51,544 bases of DNA from Clostridia bacterium (GCA_017410455.1 JAFQQT010000005.1:1-51544); one strand, 5' to 3'; shown: positions 9,011 to 17,417, counted from the first letter of the stretch. Notes: generated by a model from the sequence alone, not told the origin. A program made the numbers and translations.

Positions 9011-9698
9011 CGGTGAACTTGTAACCCACCTTCCACTCGGTCAGGATGTAAAAGGGGTGGGCCGTGTCGTGCTCCACTTTCTCGCGCAGGCGGCGGACGT
9101 GCACGTCCACGGTGCGCTCGCTGGCAAAGGGATCCTTCCACACGGCGTCGAGGATCTCCTTGCGCGTGTAGGGGCGGCCGCGGTTGGTCATCAGCAGCTG
9201 CAGGAGGTCGAACTCCTTGGCGGTCAGCTTGATCTCCTCGCCCGCCAGCATCACCGTGCGCTTGATGAGGTTGACCTCCATCTCCCGCACGCGCAGGATC
9301 TTCTTGTCCTCCGGCGACTGGGCGGCGGCCACGCGGCGCAGCACCGTGCGGATGCGCGTGCGCACCTCCAGGGTGTTGAAGGGCTTGGTCATGTAGTCGT
9401 CCGCGCCGTATTCCAGGCCGAGGATCTTATCCATGTCCTCCCCCTTGGCGGTGAGCATGATGATGGGCACGTTGGAGCGCTCGCGGATGCGCTGGCACAC
9501 GCTCAGGCCATCCAGTTTGGGCAGCATCACGTCCAGCAGGACAAAGTCAAACGGGCGGGAGAAGAACTTCTCCAGCGCCTCTTCGCCGTCCATTGCCAAT
9601 TCGGTCTCGTAGCCGTCCATCTCCAGCTGATACTTCAGGGGCTTGAGGATGAGGGGCTCGTCGTCCACCAGCAGGATTCGCTTGGCCATTTGTGACAC
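9000..9698 (-). CDS. OmpR/PhoB-family response regulator
   Basis: Cytoplasmic transcription factor of 232 residues. The receiver domain (about 5-120) has the acidic pair DDE at 12-14, phospho-acceptor Asp56 in VLLDVMLP, and the TKPF lysine. The C-terminal winged helix (about 135-230) carries the family signatures LTAKEFDLLQLL and RTVDVHVRRLREK. First gene of an operon that continues through the kinase, two GerMN lipoproteins and the P-type-like protein. Ribosome site AAAAGGAG precedes the ATG. The target genes are not shown by the sequence. Confidence 0.95.
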   Translation of the reverse strand: MSQMAKRILLVDDEPLILKPLKYQLEMDGYETELAMDGEEALEKFFSRPFDFVLLDVMLPKLDGLSVCQRIRERSNVPIIMLTAKGEDMDKILGLEYGADDYMTKPFNTLEVRTRIRTVLRRVAAAQSPEDKKILRVREMEVNLIKRTVMLAGEEIKLTAKEFDLLQLLMTNRGRPYTRKEILDAVWKDPFASERTVDVHVRRLREKVEHDTAHPFYILTEWKVGYKFTDVD

Positions 9699-9720
9699 TC
9701 CTTTTGATAGGGGATATCTT

Positions 9721-9749
9721 ATTGTACGCTATTTTTTGCAAAAAAGCAA
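9721..9749 (-). promoter_or_regulatory. Promoter of the two-component/GerMN operon
   Basis: On the minus strand TTGCTT (9744-9749), a 17-base A/T-rich spacer and TACAAT (9721-9726) lie about 23 bases before the response regulator ATG. The -35 box is weak, which fits an activated promoter. Confidence 0.6.
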
Positions 9750-9781
9750 GAAGATGTGAACATTTGCGTCATAGAAATGTG

Positions 9782-10459
9782 TCAACTTGACGCGCTGTCG
9801 CCGATCAGACGGCCGTGGGCGATGGTCAGCTGGCGGCGGGCGCGGGCGGCCACGCGGGGGTCGTGGGTGATCAGGAGGATGGTGTGCCCGGCGGCGTGGA
9901 GCTCGTCCAGCAGGCGGAGCACGTCGCCGGTAGCGGCGGGGTCGAGGCTGCCGGTGGGTTCATCCGCCAGGAGGACGGCGGGGTCGCGGCTGAGCGCCCG
10001 GGCGATGGCCACCCGCTGCTGCTGGCCGCCGGAGAGCTGATCGGGCCGGTGCGTGAGGCGGTCCCCCAGCCCCACGCGGTCCAGCAGCTGCGCCGCGTGC
10101 GTCATCCGCTGCCCCTGAGGAGTGCCGCACAGCGCCAGCGGCAAGGCGACATTCTCCTGCGCCGTCAGCCGGGGGATGAGCTGGAACCCCTGGAACACGA
10201 AGCCGATGCGCTCGCCCCGCACCCGCGCCAGAGCCTTCGCATCCAGCGCGGACACATCCTCCCCGCCCAGCAGATAGCGCCCGGAGGTGGGGCTGTCCAG
10301 GCAGCCCAGCAGGTGCATCAGCGTGGATTTGCCCGAGCCGCTGGGGCCGGTGATGGCGGCGTATTCCCCCCGGCGGATGCGGAAGGACACGCCGCTGAGC
10401 GCGTGCAGCACGCGGCCCTCCATGGGGTAGGCGCGGGCGAGGTTCTCGGCGATGATCAT
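9782..10459 (-). CDS. ABC transporter ATP-binding protein, LolD/MacB type
   Basis: ATPase subunit of 225 residues. Walker A GPSGSGKST (about 38-46), Q-loop FQGFQLIPRLTAQENV, signature LSGGQQQRVAIARAL, Walker B VLLADEPTGSLD and a switch His in LLITHD all fit the MacB/LolD/FtsE-like group, which usually pairs with an FtsX-like permease. No permease lies on either side, so it is an orphan here. The start ATG at 10459 was chosen because GGAGG lies upstream and the domain begins at residue 2. An intrinsic terminator separates it from the dipeptidase gene upstream, so it depends on read-through or a promoter not recognised here. Confidence 0.9.
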   Translation of the reverse strand: MIIAENLARAYPMEGRVLHALSGVSFRIRRGEYAAITGPSGSGKSTLMHLLGCLDSPTSGRYLLGGEDVSALDAKALARVRGERIGFVFQGFQLIPRLTAQENVALPLALCGTPQGQRMTHAAQLLDRVGLGDRLTHRPDQLSGGQQQRVAIARALSRDPAVLLADEPTGSLDPAATGDVLRLLDELHAAGHTILLITHDPRVAARARRQLTIAHGRLIGDSASS

Positions 10460-10476
10460 GGCGACTCCTCCGCAGC

Positions 10477-10506
10477 AAAAAATCCTGACCACAGCGTGGC
10501 CAGGAT
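10477..10506 (-). terminator. Intrinsic terminator after the dipeptidase gene
   Basis: Minus-strand hairpin ATCCTGGCCAC / GTGGTCAGGAT (one wobble) with a run of six T after it. It lies between the dipeptidase stop and the ABC ATPase start. Confidence 0.8.
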
Positions 10507-10526
10507 GCAGGCGGAATATGCGTCTG

Positions 10527-11432
10527 TCAGCAGATACGGGCGAAATAATCCAGCAGATTCTGCCCGGCGATGCCGCGGATGGCCTCTTCGGAGTAGCCGT
10601 AGCTGCGCAGCGCCTCCAGGAGATTGCCCATCTGCCCCGGATGCTGTACATCCTCGGGGAAGCACTCGATGCCGTCGAAATCGCTGCCGAAGCCGACGAT
10701 TCCGGCGCCGCCCAGCTGGCAGATGTGGTCGATGTGCTGGGCGATGGTGACGCTGTCTGCCTTACCGTCTTCGGAGAGGAAGACGGGGTAGAAGTTGACG
10801 CCGATGTAGCCGCCATACTGGATCATCATGCGGATCTGCTCGTCAGTGAGGTTGCGGAAGTGGTCGCACAGGGCGCGGCAGCAGCTGTGGCTGGCCATGG
10901 GCGGCACATGCCCCCGGCGGAACAGGTCGAAGAAGCCGCCCTCGTTCAGGTGGCTCACGTCCACGGCGACGCCCAGGCGCTGCATCTCATGCACCACGCT
11001 GAGGCCGTAGTCCGTCAGGCGGTCGTCGGCATTGATTTTTGCCGGTGTGCCGATCCGGTTTGCGTGATTCCACACCAGCGCACCCATGCGCACGCCGCGC
11101 TGACGCCATTCCGCCACGGCGGAAAGCCCCTTGTGGAACACCTCGCACCCCTCCAGGGAGAGCATGAAGGCGCATTCGCCCTCCTTTGCTTCTGTGGGGG
11201 CGTCCACCTGCCTGAGGCCAGCGGCGGTCAGCTGCTGCACGGCGGCGAACTCCGCTTCCGCAACGGCTTCATAGTCGCCATGGGGGCCCTTGGGGCCGCT
11301 CCAGAGCGCGAAGGTCTGCAGCGTCACGCCGCCCTGCAGCAGCCGCTGCGGCGTGATGCAGCATTCGGCCAGCGGCCGCTTCATCACCCCGAGGGAGAAG
11401 AGCGTGTCAGAATGGGTGTCACAGATGAACAT
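10527..11432 (-). CDS. Membrane dipeptidase (peptidase family M19)
   Basis: Zinc-dependent dipeptidase of the renal dipeptidase family, 301 residues, a TIM barrel. Metal ligands are visible: the N-terminal DTHSDT, the Glu in LSLEGCE, His in VDVSHLNE and His in ASHSCCRAL; FGSDFDGIE is the typical late Asp motif. Start placed at the ATG at 11432 with AGGTGG 8 bases upstream; a GTG four codons earlier falls inside that ribosome site. It is the last gene of a minus-strand run that begins with a zinc-type ABC importer, with a 45-base gap to the gene before. A zinc enzyme in that operon is suggestive but not proof of a shared role. No signal peptide, so probably cytoplasmic. Confidence 0.9.
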   Translation of the reverse strand: MFICDTHSDTLFSLGVMKRPLAECCITPQRLLQGGVTLQTFALWSGPKGPHGDYEAVAEAEFAAVQQLTAAGLRQVDAPTEAKEGECAFMLSLEGCEVFHKGLSAVAEWRQRGVRMGALVWNHANRIGTPAKINADDRLTDYGLSVVHEMQRLGVAVDVSHLNEGGFFDLFRRGHVPPMASHSCCRALCDHFRNLTDEQIRMMIQYGGYIGVNFYPVFLSEDGKADSVTIAQHIDHICQLGGAGIVGFGSDFDGIECFPEDVQHPGQMGNLLEALRSYGYSEEAIRGIAGQNLLDYFARIC

Positions 11433-11477
11433 GGGGCAGGCCACCTTTCCGGTCGTGATCAGGGGAGGATATGCGCG

Positions 11478-12932
11478 TCACACCTTGCAGATGCAGGTGA
11501 AGAGCTGCCTGGGCTCGGGCATCACCTGCAGGCTGAACCAGTCGGGATTTTCGCGGATGACGGTGGCCCACAGCTCGGCCTCGGCGGGCAGCTGTCCGCG
11601 CTGAGTCAGCAGCGCCAGGGCCCGGGCCTGCAGGTCGTTGGCCAGGGGCAGCACCATGCGTTCCGGCACGCTGAACATCGTCGTGTCCGGCTGGCCGTTC
11701 ACCATGGCGATGACGATCTTGTCGGTGCAGATGGGCTCCCAGTCGATGAAAGCCTCGCTGAAGACGGGGTAGCGCACGCAGTCCGGGTCGACCCAGATGC
11801 AATGGCTGGGGGATAGCATGCGGTCGCGGGCGGCGCACAGGAGCGCGGCCCTGGACAGGGGCAGCACCGCCTCCATCGGCTGCCCGGGCAGCTCCATGGT
11901 GTGCCGGGCCTTCAGGTCGTACACATCGGGCAGGAAATCCACCAGCTGGCGCTTGAGCTGCGCGGGCGCGTAGGCCATCAGCGGCAGGTTCCGCAGCCCG
12001 GCCAGCTGCTGCAGCCAGACGAGCGTGTCCTCGGGCATCTCGGGCGTGACCAGGGTGACGCACAGGGGCGTCACCTTCTTTGACGGCCGGGTCAGCAGGT
12101 GGCTGCACCAGTGGCACAGGCGACGCCAGCGCTCGCTCAGGGAAAGGCGCAGGGGATAGCGCTTGGGCGGGTTGCAGTCCTTGCGCTGCAGCCCCCGGCG
12201 GGACTGGGGCGAGAGGTTCCGCCCGTCCAGGGAGACCCCGAAGCGCCTGAAGAAGGCGTCATCCGCATCGCACTGCGCAGGCACGGTCACCGGCTCCACC
12301 GGCGTTTCCCACTGCAGGTGGATACAGGGCCGGTGCAGCGTGTACAGGGACCAGCCCTCCTGGAAGGCGCGCAGGAAGAGCGGCGCATCCCCGCCCCGGG
12401 CCAGCGCGCGGAAAAAGCCCGACGGCGCGAAGCAGAACGACGGGTTCAGGAACGGGCCGGCCTCCGGCTTCGCCGCGTAGCGCATGGGCATGCCCCGCTG
12501 GAAGGTGAGCGTGCCATCGTGCAGGAACTGATCAGCCCCGACGGCGTACACGGCATCCAGCGGATCGCCGGCCATGGGCAGCAGGCCCGTGAGCGCACAG
12601 GTGAGCATCTGGCCAGAGTGGCAGCTGCGCAGGGCGCGGAGCAGCGCCTTGTCCCAGCCGCGTGCGAAGCGCATGGCCGGGTTTGCCATCAGGACATACT
12701 CCTCGCCCGCCCAGAGCTGCTCCATCTCCGCCCAGATGCTGCCCTCCGCCATGGGGATGAACAGCGCGCCATAGGAGGCCATGGTGTTGTTGCTCTCCTC
12801 GTCCGGGTATTCCTGCAGGGTGAAGCCGAAGGAGAGGGCATTGGGGTGCGCGGCGTTCTGCCGGGCGGATTGAACGGCGTTGTGCGCCATGAGGTAATCG
12901 GGGGCGTCCATCAGTATCAGGATGCGATCCAT
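11478..12932 (-). CDS. Glycosyltransferase-like protein, possibly Skp1-GlcNAc-transferase-like
   Basis: A cytoplasmic protein of 484 residues. The N-terminal half starts with DRILILMD, has an acidic stretch QEYPDEESNN, and then EEYVLMANPAMRFARGWDKALLRALRSC. That stretch resembles the GE.YfLqiDSHmrF..GWD core of the GlcNAc-transferase family named after Skp1 modification (from memory; no search). FLNPSFCFAPSGFF and HLQWETP follow. The second half (about 300-484) looks like another nucleotide-sugar-type fold with CIWVDPDCVRYP, a DxD-like site. The start at 12932 follows an AGGAGG-like site. It sits 32 bases after znuB and 45 before the dipeptidase gene, so it is probably in that operon. Acceptor and donor are unknown. 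Confidence 0.5.
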   Translation of the reverse strand: MDRILILMDAPDYLMAHNAVQSARQNAAHPNALSFGFTLQEYPDEESNNTMASYGALFIPMAEGSIWAEMEQLWAGEEYVLMANPAMRFARGWDKALLRALRSCHSGQMLTCALTGLLPMAGDPLDAVYAVGADQFLHDGTLTFQRGMPMRYAAKPEAGPFLNPSFCFAPSGFFRALARGGDAPLFLRAFQEGWSLYTLHRPCIHLQWETPVEPVTVPAQCDADDAFFRRFGVSLDGRNLSPQSRRGLQRKDCNPPKRYPLRLSLSERWRRLCHWCSHLLTRPSKKVTPLCVTLVTPEMPEDTLVWLQQLAGLRNLPLMAYAPAQLKRQLVDFLPDVYDLKARHTMELPGQPMEAVLPLSRAALLCAARDRMLSPSHCIWVDPDCVRYPVFSEAFIDWEPICTDKIVIAMVNGQPDTTMFSVPERMVLPLANDLQARALALLTQRGQLPAEAELWATVIRENPDWFSLQVMPEPRQLFTCICKV

Positions 12933-12964
12933 GGGCGATCCTCCTTGCAAGTGCTTTGACGGGC

Positions 12965-13804
12965 TCACCGGATGAAGCGGCGCAGCCCCAGGGAGATGAA
13001 GTAGCATCCGGCGGCCCACAGCACGATGGCCGCGCCGACGGTGGTATCCCAGGCGTAGGAGCTGACCAGCCCGGCAAAACCGCACACCAGCGCGATGATG
13101 ACGCTGATGAGGGCATGCTGGCGGCTGGAGCGGGCCACGTTGCGTGCGGCGGCCGCAGGCAGGATCAGCAGGGCGTTGATGAGCATCACGCCCACCCACT
13201 TGATGGACAGCATGACCGCCACGGCCACCAGCACCACGAAGGCGCACTCCACCAGCTGCACCCGCACGCCCCGCGTGCGGGCCAGGGAGGGGCTGATAGA
13301 GGCCATCAGCAGGCGGTTGTACATCACCGCCCACAGGATGATTCCGGCGATGAGCGCCACCAGCAGCCAGAGCAGATCCTGCGCTGTGACGGCCAGCACA
13401 TCGCCCACCAGGAGCGAGGAGTACTTCGCAAACCCGCCGCCCCTGGAGAGGATCAGCAGGCCCGCTGCCACCGAGGTGGAGGAGAACACGCTGATGACCG
13501 TGTCGGTGGAGGTTGCGCCGGTCTGCTTGATGCGGCAGATGAGCAGGGCCCACACCACGCCGAAGACCAGCATGGCCAGCAGGTCGCTGGACACGCCCAG
13601 CACGACGCCCAGGCCGATGCCCGTCAGCGCGCTGTGGCCCAGGGCGTCGGAGAAGAAGGCCATCTGCTGGTTGACGGCCATGGTGCCCAGCAGCGCCAGC
13701 AGGGGCGTGAGCAGCAGGATGGCCAGCAGCGCGTTCTTCATGAACGTCCACTCGAAGGCCTCAAAGGGCAGCAGAAAATCAATGATGGCATAGATCACAT
13801 TCAT
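12965..13804 (-). CDS. znuB: Metal ABC transporter permease, ZnuB/TroC family
   Basis: Integral membrane subunit of 279 residues with about eight hydrophobic helices, belonging to the ABC-3 family that imports Zn2+ or Mn2+. Recognisable are SDALGHSALTGIGLG near residue 55, WVGVMLINALLILPAAAARNVA in the second half, and the closing pattern with GLVSSYAWDTTVGAAIVLWA. The ATG lies inside the end of the ATPase gene (ATGA overlap), so the two are translationally coupled. The periplasmic-type binding protein ZnuA is not in this window. Metal choice (Zn or Mn) cannot be read from sequence alone. Confidence 0.9.
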   Translation of the reverse strand: MNVIYAIIDFLLPFEAFEWTFMKNALLAILLLTPLLALLGTMAVNQQMAFFSDALGHSALTGIGLGVVLGVSSDLLAMLVFGVVWALLICRIKQTGATSTDTVISVFSSTSVAAGLLILSRGGGFAKYSSLLVGDVLAVTAQDLLWLLVALIAGIILWAVMYNRLLMASISPSLARTRGVRVQLVECAFVVLVAVAVMLSIKWVGVMLINALLILPAAAARNVARSSRQHALISVIIALVCGFAGLVSSYAWDTTVGAAIVLWAAGCYFISLGLRRFIR

Positions 13805-14619
13805 GCCTCAGGCACCTCCCCGTCGGCGGCGTCGCTGGTGACGCGGGGCGTCCAGCGGTCCGCGCCGTGGATGCGGGTGGACTGCAGGTTGCGCGCGCCC
13901 ACGCCGAAGATCCGCTGGAATTCCGGCGAGTGGTACACCGTGTCCGGCGTCCCCTGGATGAGCACGGACTTGTCCAGCAGGGCCACATGGTCGGCGTACT
14001 TCTGCACCAGGGACAGGTCGTGGCTGACCAGGAGGATGGCCATGTGGTGCTGGGCCTTGAGGCGGGCGACGGTGTCCAGGAACATCTTCAGGCCGTTCTG
14101 GTCCACGCCGGAAACGGGCTCGTCCAGCACCAGCAGGTCCGGGGTGGGGTGGATGGCCAGGGCCAGCAGCACGCGCTGGAGTTCGCCGCCGGAGCAGCGC
14201 CCCAGGGGACGCTTCAGCAGCGCCTCGCCGTCCACGGCGCGCAGGGCTTCCACGACCTTCTCCCGGGTCCGGCGGCTCACGCCCGTCCACACCGGGCGGC
14301 GGGTGAAGTTGGCGGCCAGGAAGTCCTCCACCGTCACGGGCATCTCCTTATCGAAGGCCAGGTGCTGGGGGACATAGCCGGTGCGCAGGCGGGGCACTTC
14401 GCGGCCATCGCTGTCCACATGGCGGATGGCGCCGCCGTGGGTGAACTCGCCCAGCAGCGCCCGCACCAGCGTGGTCTTGCCCGCGCCATTCTGGCCGATA
14501 ATGACGGTCAGCTGCCCGCAGTGGATGTGCATGTTGACGTCCGTGAGCAGCGTCTGTCCGCCGCGGGTGACGCTGACGTTCTCCAGCGCGATGCGGCAAA
14601 GGGAACACTGAGATGACAT
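13801..14619 (-). CDS. znuC: Metal ABC transporter ATP-binding protein, ZnuC family
   Basis: ATPase of 272 residues for the adjacent permease. Walker A GQNGAGKTT, Q-loop YVPQHLAFD, a signature with Cys instead of Leu (CSGGELQRV), Walker B LLVLDEPVSGVD and the switch His in LVSHD. The ZnuC look comes from RTGYVPQ and PVTVEDFL. Odd: the protein begins with Cys5 and Cys8 as a CxxC pair before the ATPase fold, which could bind metal; this is speculation. The start at 14619 has AAGGAG upstream. First gene of a likely four-gene operon (znuC, znuB, glycosyltransferase, dipeptidase). Confidence 0.9.
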   Translation of the reverse strand: MSSQCSLCRIALENVSVTRGGQTLLTDVNMHIHCGQLTVIIGQNGAGKTTLVRALLGEFTHGGAIRHVDSDGREVPRLRTGYVPQHLAFDKEMPVTVEDFLAANFTRRPVWTGVSRRTREKVVEALRAVDGEALLKRPLGRCSGGELQRVLLALAIHPTPDLLVLDEPVSGVDQNGLKMFLDTVARLKAQHHMAILLVSHDLSLVQKYADHVALLDKSVLIQGTPDTVYHSPEFQRIFGVGARNLQSTRIHGADRWTPRVTSDAADGEVPEA

Positions 14620-14643
14620 AGGGATGATTCTCCTTGTATGTGG

Positions 14644-14668
14644 GTATAGTTGTACAGATACAGTATAC
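14644..14668 (-). promoter_or_regulatory. Dyad operator candidate and -10 box of the znuCB operon
   Basis: A 25-base imperfect palindrome (outer arms GTATA/TATAC, inner arms TGTA/TACA) lies about 25 bases upstream of znuC and covers TATACT on the minus strand (14662-14667), a good -10 box with a poor -35. A repressor such as Zur or a DtxR-family protein could act here, but the sequence does not match the Bacillus Zur box I recall. Confidence 0.4.
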
Positions 14669-14790
14669 CACGCCCGTCAAGGGTTTTGTGCGGAAAATCC
14701 GGGCATGATGCAGGAGTTCGGGAAAATTTCGCGTATATTGTATGATGAATGAAGGCGCCCGCGCGCCCGGAGAACAAGGAGGAGCAACCG

Positions 14791-15237
14791 ATGATTGCAC
14801 TGGCATGCGACCACACCGGCATTGAAATGAAGAAGGAGATCATGAAGCTGCTGGACGGCATGGGGCTGGAATGGAAGGATTTCGGCGTGAACGAGGCCGT
14901 CAGCTGCGATTACCCCATCTATGGCTACCGCGCGGCAAAGGCTGTGGCGGATGGCGAGTGCGACCACGCCATCCTCATCTGCGGCACGGGCATCGGCATC
15001 GGCATTGCCGCCAGCAAGGTGAAGGGCGTGCGCGTGTGCACCTGCTCGGACGTGTACTCCGCTGAACTCAGCAAGCGCCACAACAACAGCAACATCCTCA
15101 CCATGGGCGCCCGCGTGGTGGGCGTTGACCTGGCCAAGATGATTGCCACCCACTGGCTGACCGCCGAGTTCGAGGGCGGCCGGCACCAGCGGCGCATCGA
15201 TATGATCGCGGCGATCGAGAACGGCGAAGAGCTTTAA
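14791..15237 (+). CDS. rpiB: Ribose-5-phosphate isomerase B
   Basis: RpiB/LacA/LacB-family sugar-phosphate isomerase of 148 residues; interconverts ribose-5-phosphate and ribulose-5-phosphate in the non-oxidative pentose phosphate pathway. Visible are the opening MIALACDHTGIEMK, the catalytic-Cys loop LICGTGIGIGIAASK, and RHNNSNILTMGARVVG. The start ATG at 14791 follows GGAGGAG by 6 bases and matches the family's length of about 150. It stands alone, divergent from znuC, and ends at a terminator. Some members isomerise allose- or galactose-6-phosphate instead; nothing nearby points that way. Confidence 0.93.
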   Translation: MIALACDHTGIEMKKEIMKLLDGMGLEWKDFGVNEAVSCDYPIYGYRAAKAVADGECDHAILICGTGIGIGIAASKVKGVRVCTCSDVYSAELSKRHNNSNILTMGARVVGVDLAKMIATHWLTAEFEGGRHQRRIDMIAAIENGEEL

Positions 15238-15240
15238 GGG

Positions 15241-15268
15241 AATTAGGAATTAGGAATTTGATTTGTGG
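15241..15268. repeat. AATTAGG-type intergenic repeat, copy 1
   Basis: Directly after rpiB the unit AATTAGG is repeated (AATTAGGAATTAGGAATT) and followed by ATTTGTGG. A near copy with the same layout, also between a gene end and its terminator, lies at 26359-26400. Confidence 0.6.
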
Positions 15269-15289
15269 TTCCTGAATGGTAGCAGTAAG

Positions 15290-15330
15290 CGGCGCGGCTG
15301 TCCTGTGGGGGATGGCCGCGCCGGTTTTTT
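15290..15330 (+). terminator. Intrinsic terminator after rpiB
   Basis: Stem CGGCGCGGC (15290-15298) with GCCGCGCCG (15315-15323), then GTTTTTT. Confidence 0.85.
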
Positions 15331-15341
15331 GTTCAGTTGAT

Positions 15342-17417
15342 TCAGTTGAGGATGATGCGGGTGGCGTCGAGGGCCTTGCCTGCGGCTTTGGCGGTGGCGT
15401 TGCCGTCTGCGACGGTCACGCGGATCTCTGTCAGGCCGGCGGACAGGTCGATGACCTCGCTTTCGCCGTCGTCCTCGTAGAGGGTGAGGGCGGCGTTGGT
15501 ATCGACCCAGCCCAGCAGGGTCAGGGCGCTGGCGTCGATGCCGGCGACGTACTCCGCTGCCTTTGCCAGGGGGAGGATGTGGCCGCGCCGGATGAACAGC
15601 GGGAACTCGTGCAGCGCCAGTTCGATCCAGTGGTGACCGGCGGTCATGGGTACGCAGTCGAAGTCCTCGGCGGAGCGGAAGCGCACCAGCAGCATGTCTT
15701 CGGGCAGGTAGACGTGGCGGCCGCGGGCGTTCTGCTCGTACACCGGGGCGATCATGCAGCCGTCGCCCAGCATCAGCTGATCCTCGGTGCGGCAGGCCAT
15801 CTCGTCCTGCGGGTAATCGAAGGCCAGGGGGCGGAACATCATGCCGTCGGTCTCGGCGGCCTTGACCAGCTCACTGTACAGGTAGGGGATCAGGGCGTAG
15901 CGCACGGTCAGCACGTCGCGCATCTGCTCCCACTTTGCGAAGCGGTAGATCTCCTGGTCGCGGGTGCCCATGGCGGCGTGGTTGCGCATGATGGGGGTGA
16001 ATGCGCCCAGCTGCAGCCAGCGCAGGACCAGGTCCTCGGTGGTGTTGCAGCCAAAGCCGCCGATGTCCGCGCCATTGAAGAGGAAGCCCACCATGTTCAG
16101 GCTCGCCAGCTCCCTGAGGTTCAGCAGGATGTGGCTCCACCAGGCGTTGTTGTCGCCCTGCCAGATGCCGCCGTCGCGGTGCGCGCCGATGAAGGACGCG
16201 CGGCTGAAGAGCAGCGGGCGCTTGCCGGGGCGCACGGCCCTCATGCCCTGGGCGGTGGCTTTGGTCATCATCGCGCCGTAGAGGTTGTGTACCTTCTCGT
16301 GGTTGACGGGCTGGCCATCAATAACGTGATAGAAGCGGCGGTAGTCGGCCATGGAGTTGGACATGCCGGTGAAGGCGTCCTTCAGGGCGAAGTAGTCGTA
16401 CACGCCGATGTTGGTGCCGCGCATGGAATCCGCCTTGTCGTAAGCGGCCTGCAGGCCCTCGACGGAGTAGAAGATGGCGGGCTCGTTCATGTCGTTCCAG
16501 ATGGCCTCCACGCCCGCCTCCAGCAGGGGACGGTAGCAGGCGGCGAACCACTGGCGGACCTCCTCGCGCAGGAAATCCGGGAACACCGCCTTCCCGGGCC
16601 ATACCGCGCCCACGAAGACCTCGCCGTCCGCCTTGCGGCAGAAGTAGCCCTTATCGATGCCCTCATCGTAGGTGGCGTCGCCGGGCTGCACCTTCACGCC
16701 GGCATCCATGATGGGCATCACGCGGATGTGGTCGGCGGCGAACTCCGCCGTCAGGCCGGGCAGGTCGGGGAACTTCGCCGTGTCCCAGGTGAAGTCGCGG
16801 AAGTCGGCCATGTAGTCGATGTCCATGGAGACGGTGTCGAGGGGGATGTGCTTCTCGCGGTGCCCGGCGACGACTTCGCGCAGGTCGTCGGCGGTGGCAT
16901 ATCCCCAGCGGCTCTGGATGTAGCCCAAACCCCACCTGGGCGGGAGATAGGGCTTGCCGATGAGCTGGCGGAACTGGCGCACCAGATCGGTGAGGCTCTC
17001 GCCCTCAATGATGTAGACGGTCAGGTCGCCGTTTTCGCTGGTGATGACGGCTTCGTCGCCGCGGGTGTAGCCCAGGTCGAAGGCCACCGCGCCGGGATCG
17101 TCGAAGAACGCGCCGAACACGCCGGTTTCGCCGCTGAAGAGCAGCAGGTTGTGGCTGCCGTAGAGGCTGGCCTTGTCCTCCGTGTGGGAGAAGTCATCGC
17201 TGTTCCAGGCGCGGTAGCGGTGGCCGCGCTTGTTCAGCCCGCGCACGGCCTGGCCCAGGCCGAAGATCATGTCGTCATCGCCCAGGGGCGCTGTGAAGAT
17301 GACCTGCGCGCCATGCTGCCGGACTGTGAAGTGGGGGACGGGATCGCCGGAAACGGGCAGCTGCTGCACCACCGCGCCGGTATCGTAGGGATGGCCGAAA
17401 TCGTATCTGCTGATCAT
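15342..17417 (-). CDS. Glycoside hydrolase family 31 (alpha-glucosidase/alpha-xylosidase type)
   Basis: Retaining alpha-glycosidase of 691 residues. An N-terminal beta domain (about 1-170) leads to the TIM barrel. The nucleophile Asp is in WNDMNEPAIF, and the later barrel part shows RPLLFSRASFIGAHRDG, WQGDN, GADIGGFG and FTPIMRNHAAMG; a beta C-terminal part closes the protein. No signal peptide, so it acts on imported oligosaccharides. The ATG at 17417 was chosen because AGGCAGG precedes it and the 53 codons further upstream do not look like this family and cover the operator region. Exact specificity (glucose, xylose or sulfoquinovose linkages) cannot be read. Probably controlled by a LacI-family protein at 17499-17512. 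Confidence 0.9.
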   Translation of the reverse strand: MISRYDFGHPYDTGAVVQQLPVSGDPVPHFTVRQHGAQVIFTAPLGDDDMIFGLGQAVRGLNKRGHRYRAWNSDDFSHTEDKASLYGSHNLLLFSGETGVFGAFFDDPGAVAFDLGYTRGDEAVITSENGDLTVYIIEGESLTDLVRQFRQLIGKPYLPPRWGLGYIQSRWGYATADDLREVVAGHREKHIPLDTVSMDIDYMADFRDFTWDTAKFPDLPGLTAEFAADHIRVMPIMDAGVKVQPGDATYDEGIDKGYFCRKADGEVFVGAVWPGKAVFPDFLREEVRQWFAACYRPLLEAGVEAIWNDMNEPAIFYSVEGLQAAYDKADSMRGTNIGVYDYFALKDAFTGMSNSMADYRRFYHVIDGQPVNHEKVHNLYGAMMTKATAQGMRAVRPGKRPLLFSRASFIGAHRDGGIWQGDNNAWWSHILLNLRELASLNMVGFLFNGADIGGFGCNTTEDLVLRWLQLGAFTPIMRNHAAMGTRDQEIYRFAKWEQMRDVLTVRYALIPYLYSELVKAAETDGMMFRPLAFDYPQDEMACRTEDQLMLGDGCMIAPVYEQNARGRHVYLPEDMLLVRFRSAEDFDCVPMTAGHHWIELALHEFPLFIRRGHILPLAKAAEYVAGIDASALTLLGWVDTNAALTLYEDDGESEVIDLSAGLTEIRVTVADGNATAKAAGKALDATRIILN

